A stretch of 56,567 nucleotides of DNA from Leptolyngbya sp. FACHB-321 (GTDB taxonomy: Bacteria > Cyanobacteriota > Cyanobacteriia > Leptolyngbyales > Leptolyngbyaceae). The position numbers and the translations under genes were made by a program. Location of the stretch: assembly GCF_014695975.1 (NCBI RefSeq), contig NZ_JACJPI010000082.1, positions 1 to 56,567 on the forward strand, read 5' to 3'. This document shows positions 45,606 through 53,536 of the stretch, piece after piece. Within the stretch, counting starts at the first letter, position 1. The number at the start of each line of letters is the position of its first letter. The notes under the pieces are model-generated. The model was not told the origin of the DNA and searched no databases. It was given only the letters and a program-made list of their open reading frames with translations.

Positions 45606-46046
45606 ATGATCGAGAAACTGGCGCACTCATTGCGAACTATGTTCTTCATAAGTGCCAGTATTGCTGCTCGCATTAGATCGATTGACTATGGAAAACAAGC
45701 TGATGCGGTTGGTTTTAACGAGAAAAGTAAGAAGTTTGAGCTAAGAGCAGTTGGATGGGGACATTTCTTAAACCCTTTAGCTCCGTACATGCTTTTGTGG
45801 GAGGGGATTAGATCGATTGTTGATCGTCTGAACTCACCAGGAAATCTTGCTCAAGATGACGCTGAGAAGATAAGAAAAATGATTGAAGCAGGACGCAATC
45901 AAAGAGTCGATGAAATGGAAATGGAAAGGAGCCGCAACGTTGCTATAGGCTTTAGTGTAAACAACGTAGAGGGCGCTGCTGTAACAGTAGGAAGTAAGGG
46001 GCAAACCAAGTACGTTATGAAACGTAAAGACAAAGATGATGAGTAG
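45606..46046 (+). CDS. Hypothetical protein, first cassette-like gene
   Basis: 146 residues from the ATG at 45606 (the frame is open to TTG 45522). A hydrophobic N-terminal stretch (IEKLAHSLRTMFFISASIAA) and a mid segment (FLNPLAPYMLLWEGIRSIVD) may associate with membranes; the C-terminus is charged (MKRKDKDDE). Not recognised. An attC-like site begins 27 bp after its stop, as expected for an integron cassette. Confidence 0.55.
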   Translation: MIEKLAHSLRTMFFISASIAARIRSIDYGKQADAVGFNEKSKKFELRAVGWGHFLNPLAPYMLLWEGIRSIVDRLNSPGNLAQDDAEKIRKMIEAGRNQRVDEMEMERSRNVAIGFSVNNVEGAAVTVGSKGQTKYVMKRKDKDDE

Positions 46047-46073
46047 TCCATATCTTTCCCTTGAGTACATACG

Positions 46074-46160
46074 GTCTAACAATCCCCTTGCGGCGGCTTG
46101 TTAAAAGCTGCTTGTGCCAAGTTGAATTTTCTCTGCAACCGCTGAAAGTAGACGTTAGCC
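46074..46160 (+). other. attC-like recombination site 1
   Basis: Starts GTCTAAC (RYYYAAC box), ends GTTAGCC (one mismatch to GTTRRRY), 87 bp, with partly complementary arms (CTAAC...CTT...GCGG on each side). The next gene starts 10 bp downstream, the normal cassette layout. Confidence 0.55.
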
Positions 46161-46170
46161 CACAAAGCCC

Positions 46171-46704
46171 ATGCCCAACTCGGAAGCCGTCAAATTGCAG
46201 ATCCGCTCGGCGTTCGCGAGCGTCGAGTTCCCAGGCGATTGGTGCCTACGCGGCAGCAACGAAGGTAACGAGCCCTTCCTGCTTGAGCAGGAGTTCAAAG
46301 GCAAGACCGATTGGCAAGCGCTCGACCCAGCCTTCCTTGATGGCGCGCCGGACGGATATGGGTCTGCCCTCTGCTTCTTCTCAGACGAAGCTTTTCGGTT
46401 CTATCTGCCGGCGTACCTGATCGCGGATGTTGACGGCAAGCTGAACACGCACAATCCCGTTTTCTACCTGACGCACGGTCTGACAGACGAGGGAAGAGGC
46501 GAACGCGTCAACCCGCGCCGTTACGGAGAACGGACGTGGTTCGACGTGAAGGGACACAAGTTCGCCGTGTTCGATCGTGAACAGGTGCGCGCGATCGTGA
46601 GCTATTTGGAGTTGAAGCGCGAGACCGAAGAGTTTCAACGCGACGCGATTGATCAGGCGATCGCAAATTACTGGTCGGGGCGCGCGGCAGCCAGTGCGGG
46701 ATAA
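46171..46704 (+). CDS. DUF6714-like protein
   Basis: 177 residues, beginning 10 bp after the attC-like site. FPGDWCLRGSNEGNEPFLLE, a short YGSALCFFSDEAFRFYLPAY block and the C-terminal FDREQVRAIVSYLELK resemble DUF6714 proteins, which I associate with integron and genomic-island cassettes. No catalytic motif is known. GC is much higher than in neighbouring cyanobacterial genes, indicating foreign origin. Confidence 0.7.
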   Translation: MPNSEAVKLQIRSAFASVEFPGDWCLRGSNEGNEPFLLEQEFKGKTDWQALDPAFLDGAPDGYGSALCFFSDEAFRFYLPAYLIADVDGKLNTHNPVFYLTHGLTDEGRGERVNPRRYGERTWFDVKGHKFAVFDREQVRAIVSYLELKRETEEFQRDAIDQAIANYWSGRAAASAG

Positions 46705-46794
46705 CCACGCACTGCAACGGATCGGGCGGGCGGAACGGTCCCTGTGACTGCAACGCGGCCCGGCGCCGAGCCGGCCGTTGCATGCTGGTCCGTT

Positions 46795-47045
46795 CATGCT
46801 TAGAAACAATGCCGAAAATGCTTTTAAGTCGGCAATGTTTTCCTTCCTATCCCCTTTCCAGCAAAGTTTTAAGCCGTACTACAAGCAAAGGCTCATCGAC
46901 TCTTTTCGGCACTGTTACGACCTAGCATCAAAAAGGCGCAACATCCTGCCACAACTCCGCTTTCCGGCTCATACGCTCGGTTTGGTCTTGGTCACTCACC
47001 TTGCTGATGGCATCAGCCGTTGAAGACAGTACCAGTGGATGGTGG
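46795..47045 (+). repeat. Copy 1 of a ~240-bp two-copy repeat
   Basis: Aligns with 48720-48960 over its length: shared blocks CGAAAA, GGCAATGTTTT, GACTACAAGCAA-like, CACATCCTGCCA, CCGCTTTCCGGCTC, GCTCGG and GTTGAAGACAG. No credible reading frame. The two copies flank the NTF2-GFA cassette pair. The segment 47046-47773 shows no confident gene; two TTATCC(C)GCAGAGCTG-like direct repeats occur near 47620-47670. Confidence 0.65.
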
Positions 47046-47779
47046 TCGCCAGCAAAACAGCAAGCGGCTCCAGTCAATTCGATCGCGGTTCTGAGTGCCA
47101 GCGTGTCATGAATCGGCGGCAACGTAAGCATGGTGAAACCGTCGTACTCGCACTGCAGCATGAAAGAACCGCTCGGGCAACCGCTGGAGTGTCAAACCGT
47201 AAGCGCATTGAGTGCATGACACGATGCTAACTCAAGAACAAGTTACTCTTGACCGTGATGGCGATCGCCAAGAGGGGGACTGGCAACAAGGCGTGTTAAA
47301 GTGAGCCCTTGCAGCAAAAGGCAGTCCATGCGGGCACTTTCACTCCGGCTCACTTGCTTCGTGGTGAGTTGCTCCACCCGCAACTAACCAAACAAATTAG
47401 CCCTGTTCTGAGTCGAACAGCAAAAGCCCCTCCGTGTAAAGCTTTGATACCCATGTGATAAACTTTTGCACGTAACTTGGCACGATGCCTAGCCAGCACA
47501 ATGGATGGATCAGTCCCCAGCCTTCCAGGATTAACCATCAGAAGTGACGGCTAAGACCCCAAAAGCACGAACTTAACCTGAAAAATTTCTGTTTGATTCT
47601 TTAATAAGAGGGTATTATCCCGCAGAGCTGGCAGATAATCCTAGAGAAATGGGTGCTTATCCAGCAGAGCTGACCGTGAATACATCGTTGGGCTGCTTGA
47701 GTTAGTAGTGGGGCAGTATTTTGAATTAGTCGGTTGAGCGTTCAAAGGTTAAATTGGTTGTTGAACGGAAGGAATGACC

Positions 47780-48139
47780 ATGATGCAAGACCTGGTTAAT
47801 CTCGAAGAGCAAGGATGGCAAGCCCTATCAACGGGAGTGGAGTCCAGCAAAAAGTTCTACAGTTTCATTCTCCGTCATGATGCAGTCATGCTCTTCCCAG
47901 GCGGGATGATCATTGAGGGGAAAGAGAAAATCTTGCAATCTTTAGCTGCTCAACCCTGGAAATCGTTTCAAATCGAAGAGCCGCGAGTCATCTCATTATC
48001 AGAAAGGGCTGAAGTGCTCGTATACAGGGTGACTGCACAACGTGAAGGTAGCGAACCATACGTAGCTCTGATCAACAGCACGTATGAACTCAGTAATGGA
48101 GTGTGGAAGTTAGTTCTTCACCAGCAGACACCAGTGTAA
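47780..48139 (+). CDS. NTF2-like (DUF4440/SnoaL-type) protein
   Basis: 119 residues, with GGAAGGA upstream. VNLEEQGWQALSTGVESSKKFYSFILRHDAVMLFPGG is the helix-strand start of the NTF2 fold, with RVISLSERAEVLVYRVTAQ...YVALINSTYELSNGVWKLVLHQQTP as the terminal sheet. Such small proteins bind or modify small molecules and are very frequent integron cassette contents. Followed 5 bp later by an attC-like site. Confidence 0.8.
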   Translation: MMQDLVNLEEQGWQALSTGVESSKKFYSFILRHDAVMLFPGGMIIEGKEKILQSLAAQPWKSFQIEEPRVISLSERAEVLVYRVTAQREGSEPYVALINSTYELSNGVWKLVLHQQTPV

Positions 48140-48144
48140 TTGCC

Positions 48145-48231
48145 GCCCAACAAGCCCGCCGCACCAGAACAAATCCAAGCTATCGTTAGACCGCAAAGTT
48201 CCTCCGCGTCCGGTGAGGGGGAGCGTTAGGA
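48145..48231 (+). other. attC-like recombination site 2
   Basis: GCCCAAC box at 48145-48151 and a GTTAGGA box at 48225-48231 give 87 bp, the same length as site 1. An internal GTTAGAC (48185-48191) also fits a core box. It lies between the NTF2-like stop and the GFA gene start (20 bp on). Confidence 0.55.
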
Positions 48232-48250
48232 CTCTAGAGGAAACTCCGAC

Positions 48251-48670
48251 ATGAACGTTCCATTTTTCGGCGGCTGCACATGCGGAGCCATTCGCTATGA
48301 GTGTGCGAGCGCGCCTATCGCAACTCTCAACTGCCATTGCCGAGATTGCCAGCGAGCGAGTGGCGCGCCTTTCGCGTCCGGGGTCGTCGTCATGACGACT
48401 GACCTTCAGGTCAGCGGTACGCCGAAGACGTACTCAGTGCGTGGCAGCAGCGGTGGTCTCACGACTCGCAGCTTTTGCTCGGAGTGTGGCACGCCTTTAT
48501 GCACATGGGGCGAAGCGAATCCAGCATTCACGTCCATCCGTTTTCCCTCCTTGGATGATCCATCGGCGTTTCAGCCGCTGCTCGACATCTGGACGTCCAG
48601 TGCGCCATCGTGGGTTTGCTTTGATCAAAGACTGCCTCACTTTCCTCAATCACCCCCAGCAGCCGAGTAA
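48251..48670 (+). CDS. GFA-family (glutathione-dependent formaldehyde-activating-like) protein
   Basis: 139 residues; GAGGAAACTCCGAC precedes the ATG. Zinc-binding cysteines are in the expected order: CTCGAIRYEC, CHCRDC, and CSECGTPLCTWG. GFA-domain proteins include GSH-linked formaldehyde-activating enzymes, but most are uncharacterised small zinc proteins. A frequent cassette gene. Higher GC than the surrounding cyanobacterial DNA. Confidence 0.88.
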   Translation: MNVPFFGGCTCGAIRYECASAPIATLNCHCRDCQRASGAPFASGVVVMTTDLQVSGTPKTYSVRGSSGGLTTRSFCSECGTPLCTWGEANPAFTSIRFPSLDDPSAFQPLLDIWTSSAPSWVCFDQRLPHFPQSPPAAE

Positions 48671-48691
48671 ACGGGGAAGGCGCGCTTTGAG

Positions 48692-48722
48692 TCCTAACAG
48701 GTCGTCAACGCCGACGTTAGTG
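48692..48722 (+). other. attC-like site 3, shortened
   Basis: TCCTAAC and GTTAGTG boxes are only 31 bp apart; CTAAC-AG-GTCG pairs with CGAC-GTTAG, leaving two unpaired bases as in attC folds. Probably a deleted site; the 240-bp repeat begins at its end. Confidence 0.45.
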
Positions 48723-48960
48723 CTTGTAACCAGACCGAAAAGGCTTTCAAGTGGCAATGTTTTTCTCTCTAGCCCCCTTCCCAGCAGCGCTTTGAGCCGG
48801 ACTACAAGCAAGGGCGCAACCACTTTTTTCGGCCATGTTGCGGCTGGCCTTGGAAGTGCGCCACATCCTGCCATCACGCCGCTTTCCGGCTCCTCCGCTC
48901 GGCTTGTTGGTCCCTCACTGGACTCACGACCTCAGTCGTTGAAGACAGCACTAGTGGGGG
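48720..48960 (+). repeat. Copy 2 of the ~240-bp repeat
   Basis: Homologous to 46795-47045 and directly downstream of attC-like site 3. It may be a non-coding cassette present twice. Confidence 0.65.
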
Positions 48961-48989
48961 TCAGCTCACGAAACGGAAAAAATCGTACG

Positions 48990-49380
48990 TTAAGGTTTAA
49001 GCCCGTGATTTGACCCCAGTGCCACCAGGATTTGGCGGCAAAGCGCCGCATCGTATGCTGCCCGGTGGTGCCTGTCCGCCACCGATGGCACAGCCGCATT
49101 CACCAGCTCCACAACCACCATCAAGCGCGGCCAGCGGCCGTCGTTGACCTCTGTCAGCAGCACCATCGTACAATCTTAATGGGATTGGGGCATCGGCAGT
49201 CCGTGCCGCGTATAGGACTGCCGCAACATGCGCAACTCGAAGTCGGCCTTGTGGCATACGACCAGTCGACCTTCGATCCGCAGGGAGACTGCCTGCGCCA
49301 CTTCCGGACAGCCGGGCGCTGAGGCCAGTTCGTCGTCGGTAATACCGTGTACCGCGCGGGCACCTTCCTCAATGATTCCG
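48990..49380 (-). pseudogene. DEDDh 3'-5' exonuclease remnant (DnaQ/RNase T-like)
   Basis: The minus frame reads IIEEGARAVHGITDDELASA, a middle segment with VVCHKADFELRMLRQ, then a TAA stop inside GLPMPQSH, and beyond it VNDGRWPRLMVVVELVNAAV and the motif III HHRAAYDAALCRQILVAL to the final stop at 48990. Exo II and III motifs are visible; the N-terminal DxE motif is gone and an in-frame stop splits the rest. Confidence 0.72.
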
Positions 49381-49489
49381 ATCCTTCAAATTGATTGAAC
49401 GGAACGTGTTGCATTGATCGGTTGCATCCATCGGTACTATTTATTGGGGTAGGGTCACTCTTTTGACTGCCGCGCTTCTGAGCACCGGG

Positions 49490-49930
49490 TCAGAAGTCCA
49501 CCAGTAGTTCGGCTGGTATCGGCACGCTGTTCGTTTCCTTGTCCCAAGCCTGCGCCGCTATCTTCCAATCTCCCCCGCTCTTGACGAGCAGCAACATCTC
49601 CACATTGCGGTTGACCTCGCCTTGGTTTTCCGTGTTCTCACAGGCCGCTGCAGCCACCGCGACATTGCCGAAGACCAATATCTGCGTTCCGATCACCCGC
49701 TCATGGAGGGACGTCAGCGTTGTTCGAGCGAGTTCACCCATGCGCTCTGTGAACTCATCAAGCGACTTCACCGAAACGGGACGGGCGGACGGATAAAGCG
49801 GCGCGCCTGGGATGAAGTCACTTTTGAACATAGCCGTATCAGGGCCTCCTCCTACCGACCAGCTCATGCTCGAGAACTGGCGTTCAATGAGGTCCCTGAT
49901 CGCCTTGAGGTCAGCCGCTCGCTCCTCCAT
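49490..49930 (-). CDS. NTF2/SnoaL-like protein
   Basis: 146 residues from the ATG at 49930, chosen because GGAGGAG lies 4 bases upstream (the frame is open much further). LKAIRDLIERQFSSMSWSVGG, a central SLHERVIGTQILVFGNVAVAAAA sheet region and a final MLLLVKSGGDWKIAAQAWDK strand pair fit the SnoaL/DUF4440 (NTF2) fold. Minus strand, cassette-like, high GC. Likely a small-molecule-binding or isomerase-like protein; exact role unknown. Confidence 0.78.
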   Translation of the reverse strand: MEERAADLKAIRDLIERQFSSMSWSVGGGPDTAMFKSDFIPGAPLYPSARPVSVKSLDEFTERMGELARTTLTSLHERVIGTQILVFGNVAVAAAACENTENQGEVNRNVEMLLLVKSGGDWKIAAQAWDKETNSVPIPAELLVDF

Positions 49931-50059
49931 CTCACTCCTCCATACAGGTGCTCCAATCCAATGCGCTGGTGACTCCCTCCAACTGCGTCGGCGGTATAGC
50001 AGTATCAAGTCCTCCGACTTGGTCGAGCCGCCGCGCTCATACCGCCCGCTGCCGCTTCG

Positions 50060-50092
50060 CCTATCCCGGACCTCAGCTAAGCCCGGGATAGG
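50060..50092. terminator. Hairpin between two cassette-like genes
   Basis: CCTATCCCGG (50060-50069) pairs perfectly with CCGGGATAGG (50083-50092), 13-nt loop. No strong T-run; it may be part of a degenerate attC fold. Confidence 0.4.
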
Positions 50093-50195
50093 ACTTGTCC
50101 TCAAACCGTTCACGACTGTTACCTCGCAGCCACCCTCCGCGAGATGCCGTTCAAGCGCCCGGGGCGAAGGTCGAAGCTGAAGAAGCGCAGTGAGA

Positions 50196-50621
50196 CTAGG
50201 CCGGTCGGCAGATCTGCCCTTCGTAGCGCAAGATCGCTTTGCCTTCCTTCGGAGCGAATGTGCCCCAGGAGCGGAAGGTGCCTTTGAAATCTTGGAACTC
50301 GCCGGTTCCTTCGACCACGGTGTAGGCGGCACCGCCGACGATATAATCCGTACCCGGAACGGCTACGCCCCAACTTTTGTCGCGTGTCCGCAGCGTCGAC
50401 CCATCTTCAGTGACGAACATGTGTTCGAACTCCCCCTCCAAGCGACCGTCTCCCAAGGCGCGGAACTCTCCGATCTGGCGGAAGTGGACCCCTCCACGGA
50501 GGTTGCCGGCCAGGGCAGCGACGCCGCTCCGTCCATCGGCGGCGTAGTTATAGTTGCCGAGTCCGGCCATCGAGCGGCAAATCTGGCCTTGCGCTAGTGT
50601 CTGCAGTGTATCATTAGCCAT
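50196..50621 (-). CDS. Small beta-barrel protein (allene oxide cyclase/dirigent-like)
   Basis: 141 residues, with AAAGGAGATGAAGCT before the ATG. A pattern of strands rich in Gly (NYNYAADGRSGVAALAGNLRGG, GGAAYTVVEGTGEFQDFKGT) looks like a small eight-stranded barrel of the allene oxide cyclase/dirigent type. In bacteria such proteins are of unknown function. Cassette-type context. The assignment is based on strand pattern only. Confidence 0.6.
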   Translation of the reverse strand: MANDTLQTLAQGQICRSMAGLGNYNYAADGRSGVAALAGNLRGGVHFRQIGEFRALGDGRLEGEFEHMFVTEDGSTLRTRDKSWGVAVPGTDYIVGGAAYTVVEGTGEFQDFKGTFRSWGTFAPKEGKAILRYEGQICRPA

Positions 50622-50660
50622 AGCTTCATCTCCTTTGAGGCTCTACTGGTTATAAAAATT

Positions 50661-50734
50661 GCGAGCGTCCGTCAAGTCGGCTCCAATCGTAGTGGGCTCA
50701 TAAGCCAAGTCTGGGCCTCGAACGCTCGTTAGGC
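50661..50734 (-). other. attC-like site 4, one box degenerate
   Basis: On the minus strand a GCCTAAC box (plus-strand GTTAGGC, 50728-50734) overlaps the stop codon of the upstream oxidoreductase gene, and GAGCGT pairs with ACGCTC at the far end (50663-50668). The opposite core box is not conserved. Confidence 0.4.
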
Positions 50735-51391
50735 GCTCAGACGCACGGCATCATGTTGCACGCGCTTAGGACCGTGTTGCACGCCCTTAGAAATACGTTC
50801 GGGCGCGACTAGCCCGGCCCCGAGCGCGCGGGCGTCGACCAAATACCCTGCCCGACGCTCTGCATTGGCGTCACCGTCGACGTCGAGCAACAGGTGCGTC
50901 TCGACGTCAGTCATGCCGCAAAAGTTGAAAATGCCGACTTCGATTTGCGTACGCATCGCGTCTTCGTAGCCGTACTTGTCGTAGGTGGCTTGGCGCGTCC
51001 CGCCGACTCCGATCAGCATGACCGGCGTGCCGCTCAGGTGCCCCCGGCTGTTGGATTTCGCGTCGAGCGAATAGGCCCAACCGGTTGTGAACACGCGGTC
51101 GACCCAACCCTTGAGCAGGGCGGGGAATGACCACCAGTAGACCAGAAAGACGAGCACGATCGCGTCGGCGGCGTCGACGCGCGCCTGTTCCCGAGCGGCC
51201 TCGGCGGGCCGCGGGCCGCCCCAGAAGTGCGCGTGGTCCTCGGCGGTGAAGCGCGGGTCGAAGCCCTCGGCGAGCAGGTCGGCGACCTCCGCCGTGTGAC
51301 CGGCCTGGACGACGCCTTCGACGAAGGCGTCGAGCACCGCTCCGGGGAAGCTCTTACGCTGCGGATGGCTGAAGACGGTTAAAACGTGCAT
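50729..51391 (-). CDS. NAD(P)H-dependent flavodoxin-fold oxidoreductase
   Basis: 220 residues from the ATG at 51391, which has AGGAG 7 bases upstream. MHVLTVFSHPQRKSFPGAVL is the start of the flavodoxin-2 (NQO1/MdaB-like) fold, with VLVFLVYWWSFPALLKGWVD as the FMN-site loop and a final GFxFxGMTDVE-like region. It would reduce quinones, nitro- or azo-compounds using FAD/FMN. High GC and unlike codon use to the cyanobacterial genes; its stop lies inside attC-like site 4, so it is a probable cassette gene. Confidence 0.85.
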   Translation of the reverse strand: MHVLTVFSHPQRKSFPGAVLDAFVEGVVQAGHTAEVADLLAEGFDPRFTAEDHAHFWGGPRPAEAAREQARVDAADAIVLVFLVYWWSFPALLKGWVDRVFTTGWAYSLDAKSNSRGHLSGTPVMLIGVGGTRQATYDKYGYEDAMRTQIEVGIFNFCGMTDVETHLLLDVDGDANAERRAGYLVDARALGAGLVAPERISKGVQHGPKRVQHDAVRLSA

Positions 51392-51587
51392 GTTGGTTCT
51401 CCTGGTTAGGTGATGAAGTCGGAAATGAGGCGCGAGATTTCGCTGGGCGCGTCCTTGAGGCTCTTTCGCTCGGGACGCTCGATACCGGTCCTGGATCCTT
51501 TCAAGGTTAGTCATGGGCGGAGTGGTTGAAGGCGCGATCGCACGACGACAAGGTCGGCGCTCGCCGTGCGTCTAGGGTGCAAGCGCC

Positions 51588-51866
51588 TTAGCGACTAGTT
51601 TTGGGAATGACCCTGATCAAGTAGCGCTCCAGGATTAAACGGTCGCGCTCTAAGAGTGGCGTTTGACCGTTGGGTGGTGCCACTTGCCGCTGGGCTGTAT
51701 CAGCCGGTAATCGCTGCGGCCGCTTTGCCGAGCGCGGTGCGGGTGCCTGTGTGGCGGGTGGGATGGGCGCTGAGCGCGCCGGTAAGGGAGTTTCGGCACT
51801 GAGGGCTGGCAGCACGGTGGCTGCCAGTTGTAAGGTGATGCCGATCACAAAGATAGCTTTCAGCAT
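51588..51866 (-). CDS. Small secreted proline-rich protein
   Basis: 92 residues from the ATG at 51866, preceded by GGAGACTTC. Signal peptide LKAIFVIGITLQLAATVLPALSA, then a Pro/Ala/Arg-rich stretch (PARSAPIPPATQAPAPRSAK) and a C-terminal LLERDRLILERYLIRVIPK. No catalytic motif. Exported, function unknown. Confidence 0.55.
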   Translation of the reverse strand: MLKAIFVIGITLQLAATVLPALSAETPLPARSAPIPPATQAPAPRSAKRPQRLPADTAQRQVAPPNGQTPLLERDRLILERYLIRVIPKTSR

Positions 51867-51981
51867 GAAGTCTCCAGCATAAATAAATGGTATGAACCTC
51901 GGGGCAAGCCCCGCTCTGTCTGCCGCCTCAAGGGGCAAGGCCTCAGCCCCTGGGGCTTGAAAAAGGAAGGAACCACGTGCC

Positions 51982-52044
51982 TCACACGTAACGACCGCCG
52001 CCATTCAGGCGCAGCACTGCTCCGGTCGTAAAACTAGTCGTCAT
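51982..52044 (-). pseudogene. C-terminal scrap of a short-chain dehydrogenase
   Basis: The minus frame ends MTTSFTTGAVLRLNGGGRYV then stop, matching the terminal 'TGxVLxVDGGG' segment of SDR enzymes. Only about 20 residues remain. Confidence 0.55.
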
Positions 52045-52117
52045 CAGAAATTTGAGTACTAATCCAGGATGAATTTGAGCAGTCTAGAGATGGGTTAAGT
52101 AAGCATTGAAGCTGTGC

Positions 52118-52828
52118 TTAAGCAACACCTGCATTGCAAGTCTCATCCGCTTGCTTTGCTGCTATCAGCCTCGTCCAGTCCCCCATGTTCTGAGTTAGTT
52201 GTTGCACCAAACCAGCGATCGCGGCATGAGCAGACTGGATAGATTTTTGATGTCGCTCGTCCCCAAATTCCTGGTACTCAATGCGAATGACATGGTGCTC
52301 ACTGACTCCCAATAGTCTTGAAGCTGTCACGATGTGGGAATCAAGATGGTTCATAGTGGCCTGAACGCCACCAAGTTCAAAGCCGCCTTCCCCCGATGAC
52401 GACAAAATGACTAGAGTTTTGCCGGTCCCAATCGGCTCGATCGGTTGTTCACCACGTGCCAGATCAAAGGAAAAGGTGCGTCCAATGCGAATCACCTGAT
52501 CGATCCAAGCTTTTAGTGCTGCTGGCATGCCGTAGTTGTACATGGGTGTACCAATCACGATGAGGCTAGCCGGCTCTAGCTCTTCGAGCAGTTGGTCGGA
52601 AAGCTTGAGTACGGCCTGTTGCTGGAGAGTCCGCTGCTCCGGTGCCGTGAAAGCGGCGGCGATCCAAGCCTCACTAAGGGCTGGCGGTGGATTTAGCCCT
52701 ACATCCCGCGTAATAAGGGTATCGTTGGGTCTAGACTTCAACCATTGTTCAGTGAATGCAGTCGTTAGACCGCGGCTAAGAGAACGGGTCACGCGTGCAC
52801 TAGCGTCAATTTTCAGTACTGTAGCCAT
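52118..52828 (-). CDS. azoR: FMN-dependent NADH-azoreductase
   Basis: 236 residues from the ATG at 52828 (GGAG nine bases upstream; an ATG at 52837 touches the SD). VLKIDASAR and SLSRGLTTAFTEQWL begin the flavodoxin-like fold; LIVIGTPMYNYGMPAALKAWID is the FMN-binding loop typical of AzoR, and SSSGEGGFELGG follows. It reduces azo dyes and quinones with NADH, contributing to tolerance of quinone or thiol stress. It starts 12 bp after the VOC gene's stop, so the two form an operon, divergent from a LysR-type regulator. Confidence 0.93.
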   Translation of the reverse strand: MATVLKIDASARVTRSLSRGLTTAFTEQWLKSRPNDTLITRDVGLNPPPALSEAWIAAAFTAPEQRTLQQQAVLKLSDQLLEELEPASLIVIGTPMYNYGMPAALKAWIDQVIRIGRTFSFDLARGEQPIEPIGTGKTLVILSSSGEGGFELGGVQATMNHLDSHIVTASRLLGVSEHHVIRIEYQEFGDERHQKSIQSAHAAIAGLVQQLTQNMGDWTRLIAAKQADETCNAGVA

Positions 52829-52840
52829 TTTTGTCATCTC

Positions 52841-53389
52841 CTAGGGAGGGGGTGCAGGGAACCAGGCTTCCGGTTCTGGATACTCAAAACCAGGTGGAAA
52901 GAAATACGTTTCAAAAATAGTGGTGGTAGCAGGCTCAGTATCAAAAAAGGCAAAGGCATTTTGCCCCATCCACTTGCCCGACTGAATCAGGTGAAACCCT
53001 CTGGATTCAAACGCTTGGATACGCTCTTCCCAGGGGCGGTCGCCACAATTAAAGGCAATGTGGTGAATCCCTTCGTTGTGTCGATCAAGGAATTCTTGAA
53101 AGATGGTGGGACCAGAGAGCGGCTGCATAATTTCCCAGACGACGTTCTTCGCTTGAGCAAAACAGACTTTAATCGAGTACTCAGTCGGCTGCCCTTTGTA
53201 AGTCTGTTCCGTAACGGTTTCAGCGTTAAAGGTATAAACTCGCCAGGGTCCAATGCCCAATTGGACGAGACCGGCCATCGTTTGCTGATAATTGCGAGTG
53301 ACAATGCAGATCTCAATGGCATCCCCTAGAAACTGATTCGAGAGTTGGGAGGCGGTGAGCACTTGGATTGAGTTTAAGTTCAGTACCAT
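52841..53389 (-). CDS. VOC-family (glyoxalase/bleomycin-resistance fold) protein
   Basis: 182 residues from the ATG at 53389. The N-terminal part, IEICIVTRNYQQTMAGLVQLGIGPWRVYTF, and EGIHHIAFNCGDRPWEERIQAF with TTTIFETYFFPPG give metal ligands (H in IHHIAF, E in FETYF) as in VOC enzymes. Similar proteins act on lactoylglutathione, extradiol diols or epimerise methylmalonyl-CoA; which applies is undetermined. Co-transcribed with azoR and presumably controlled by the divergent LysR protein, so a detoxification role is likely. Confidence 0.85.
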   Translation of the reverse strand: MVLNLNSIQVLTASQLSNQFLGDAIEICIVTRNYQQTMAGLVQLGIGPWRVYTFNAETVTEQTYKGQPTEYSIKVCFAQAKNVVWEIMQPLSGPTIFQEFLDRHNEGIHHIAFNCGDRPWEERIQAFESRGFHLIQSGKWMGQNAFAFFDTEPATTTIFETYFFPPGFEYPEPEAWFPAPPP

Positions 53390-53536
53390 CTTGAGCAACG
53401 GCTAAGGGTTTTCAGTCAGCTGATGAGTGATCAGAAAACTGTTTCGTTTCCTTAACTTGAACAGTAGCAAGGGGCAGTCGGGGATTGCAAATTCAATCTA
53501 CTCATGCTTAGGTGAAAAAAACTCATCCAGACTCTT

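Noticed and set aside
49490-50332. Full-length 280-residue frame as a single gene
   Set aside because: The first 134 residues overlap the barrel-protein gene and hairpins and are not protein-like; the ATG at 49930 has a strong ribosome-binding site and gives a complete NTF2-like domain.
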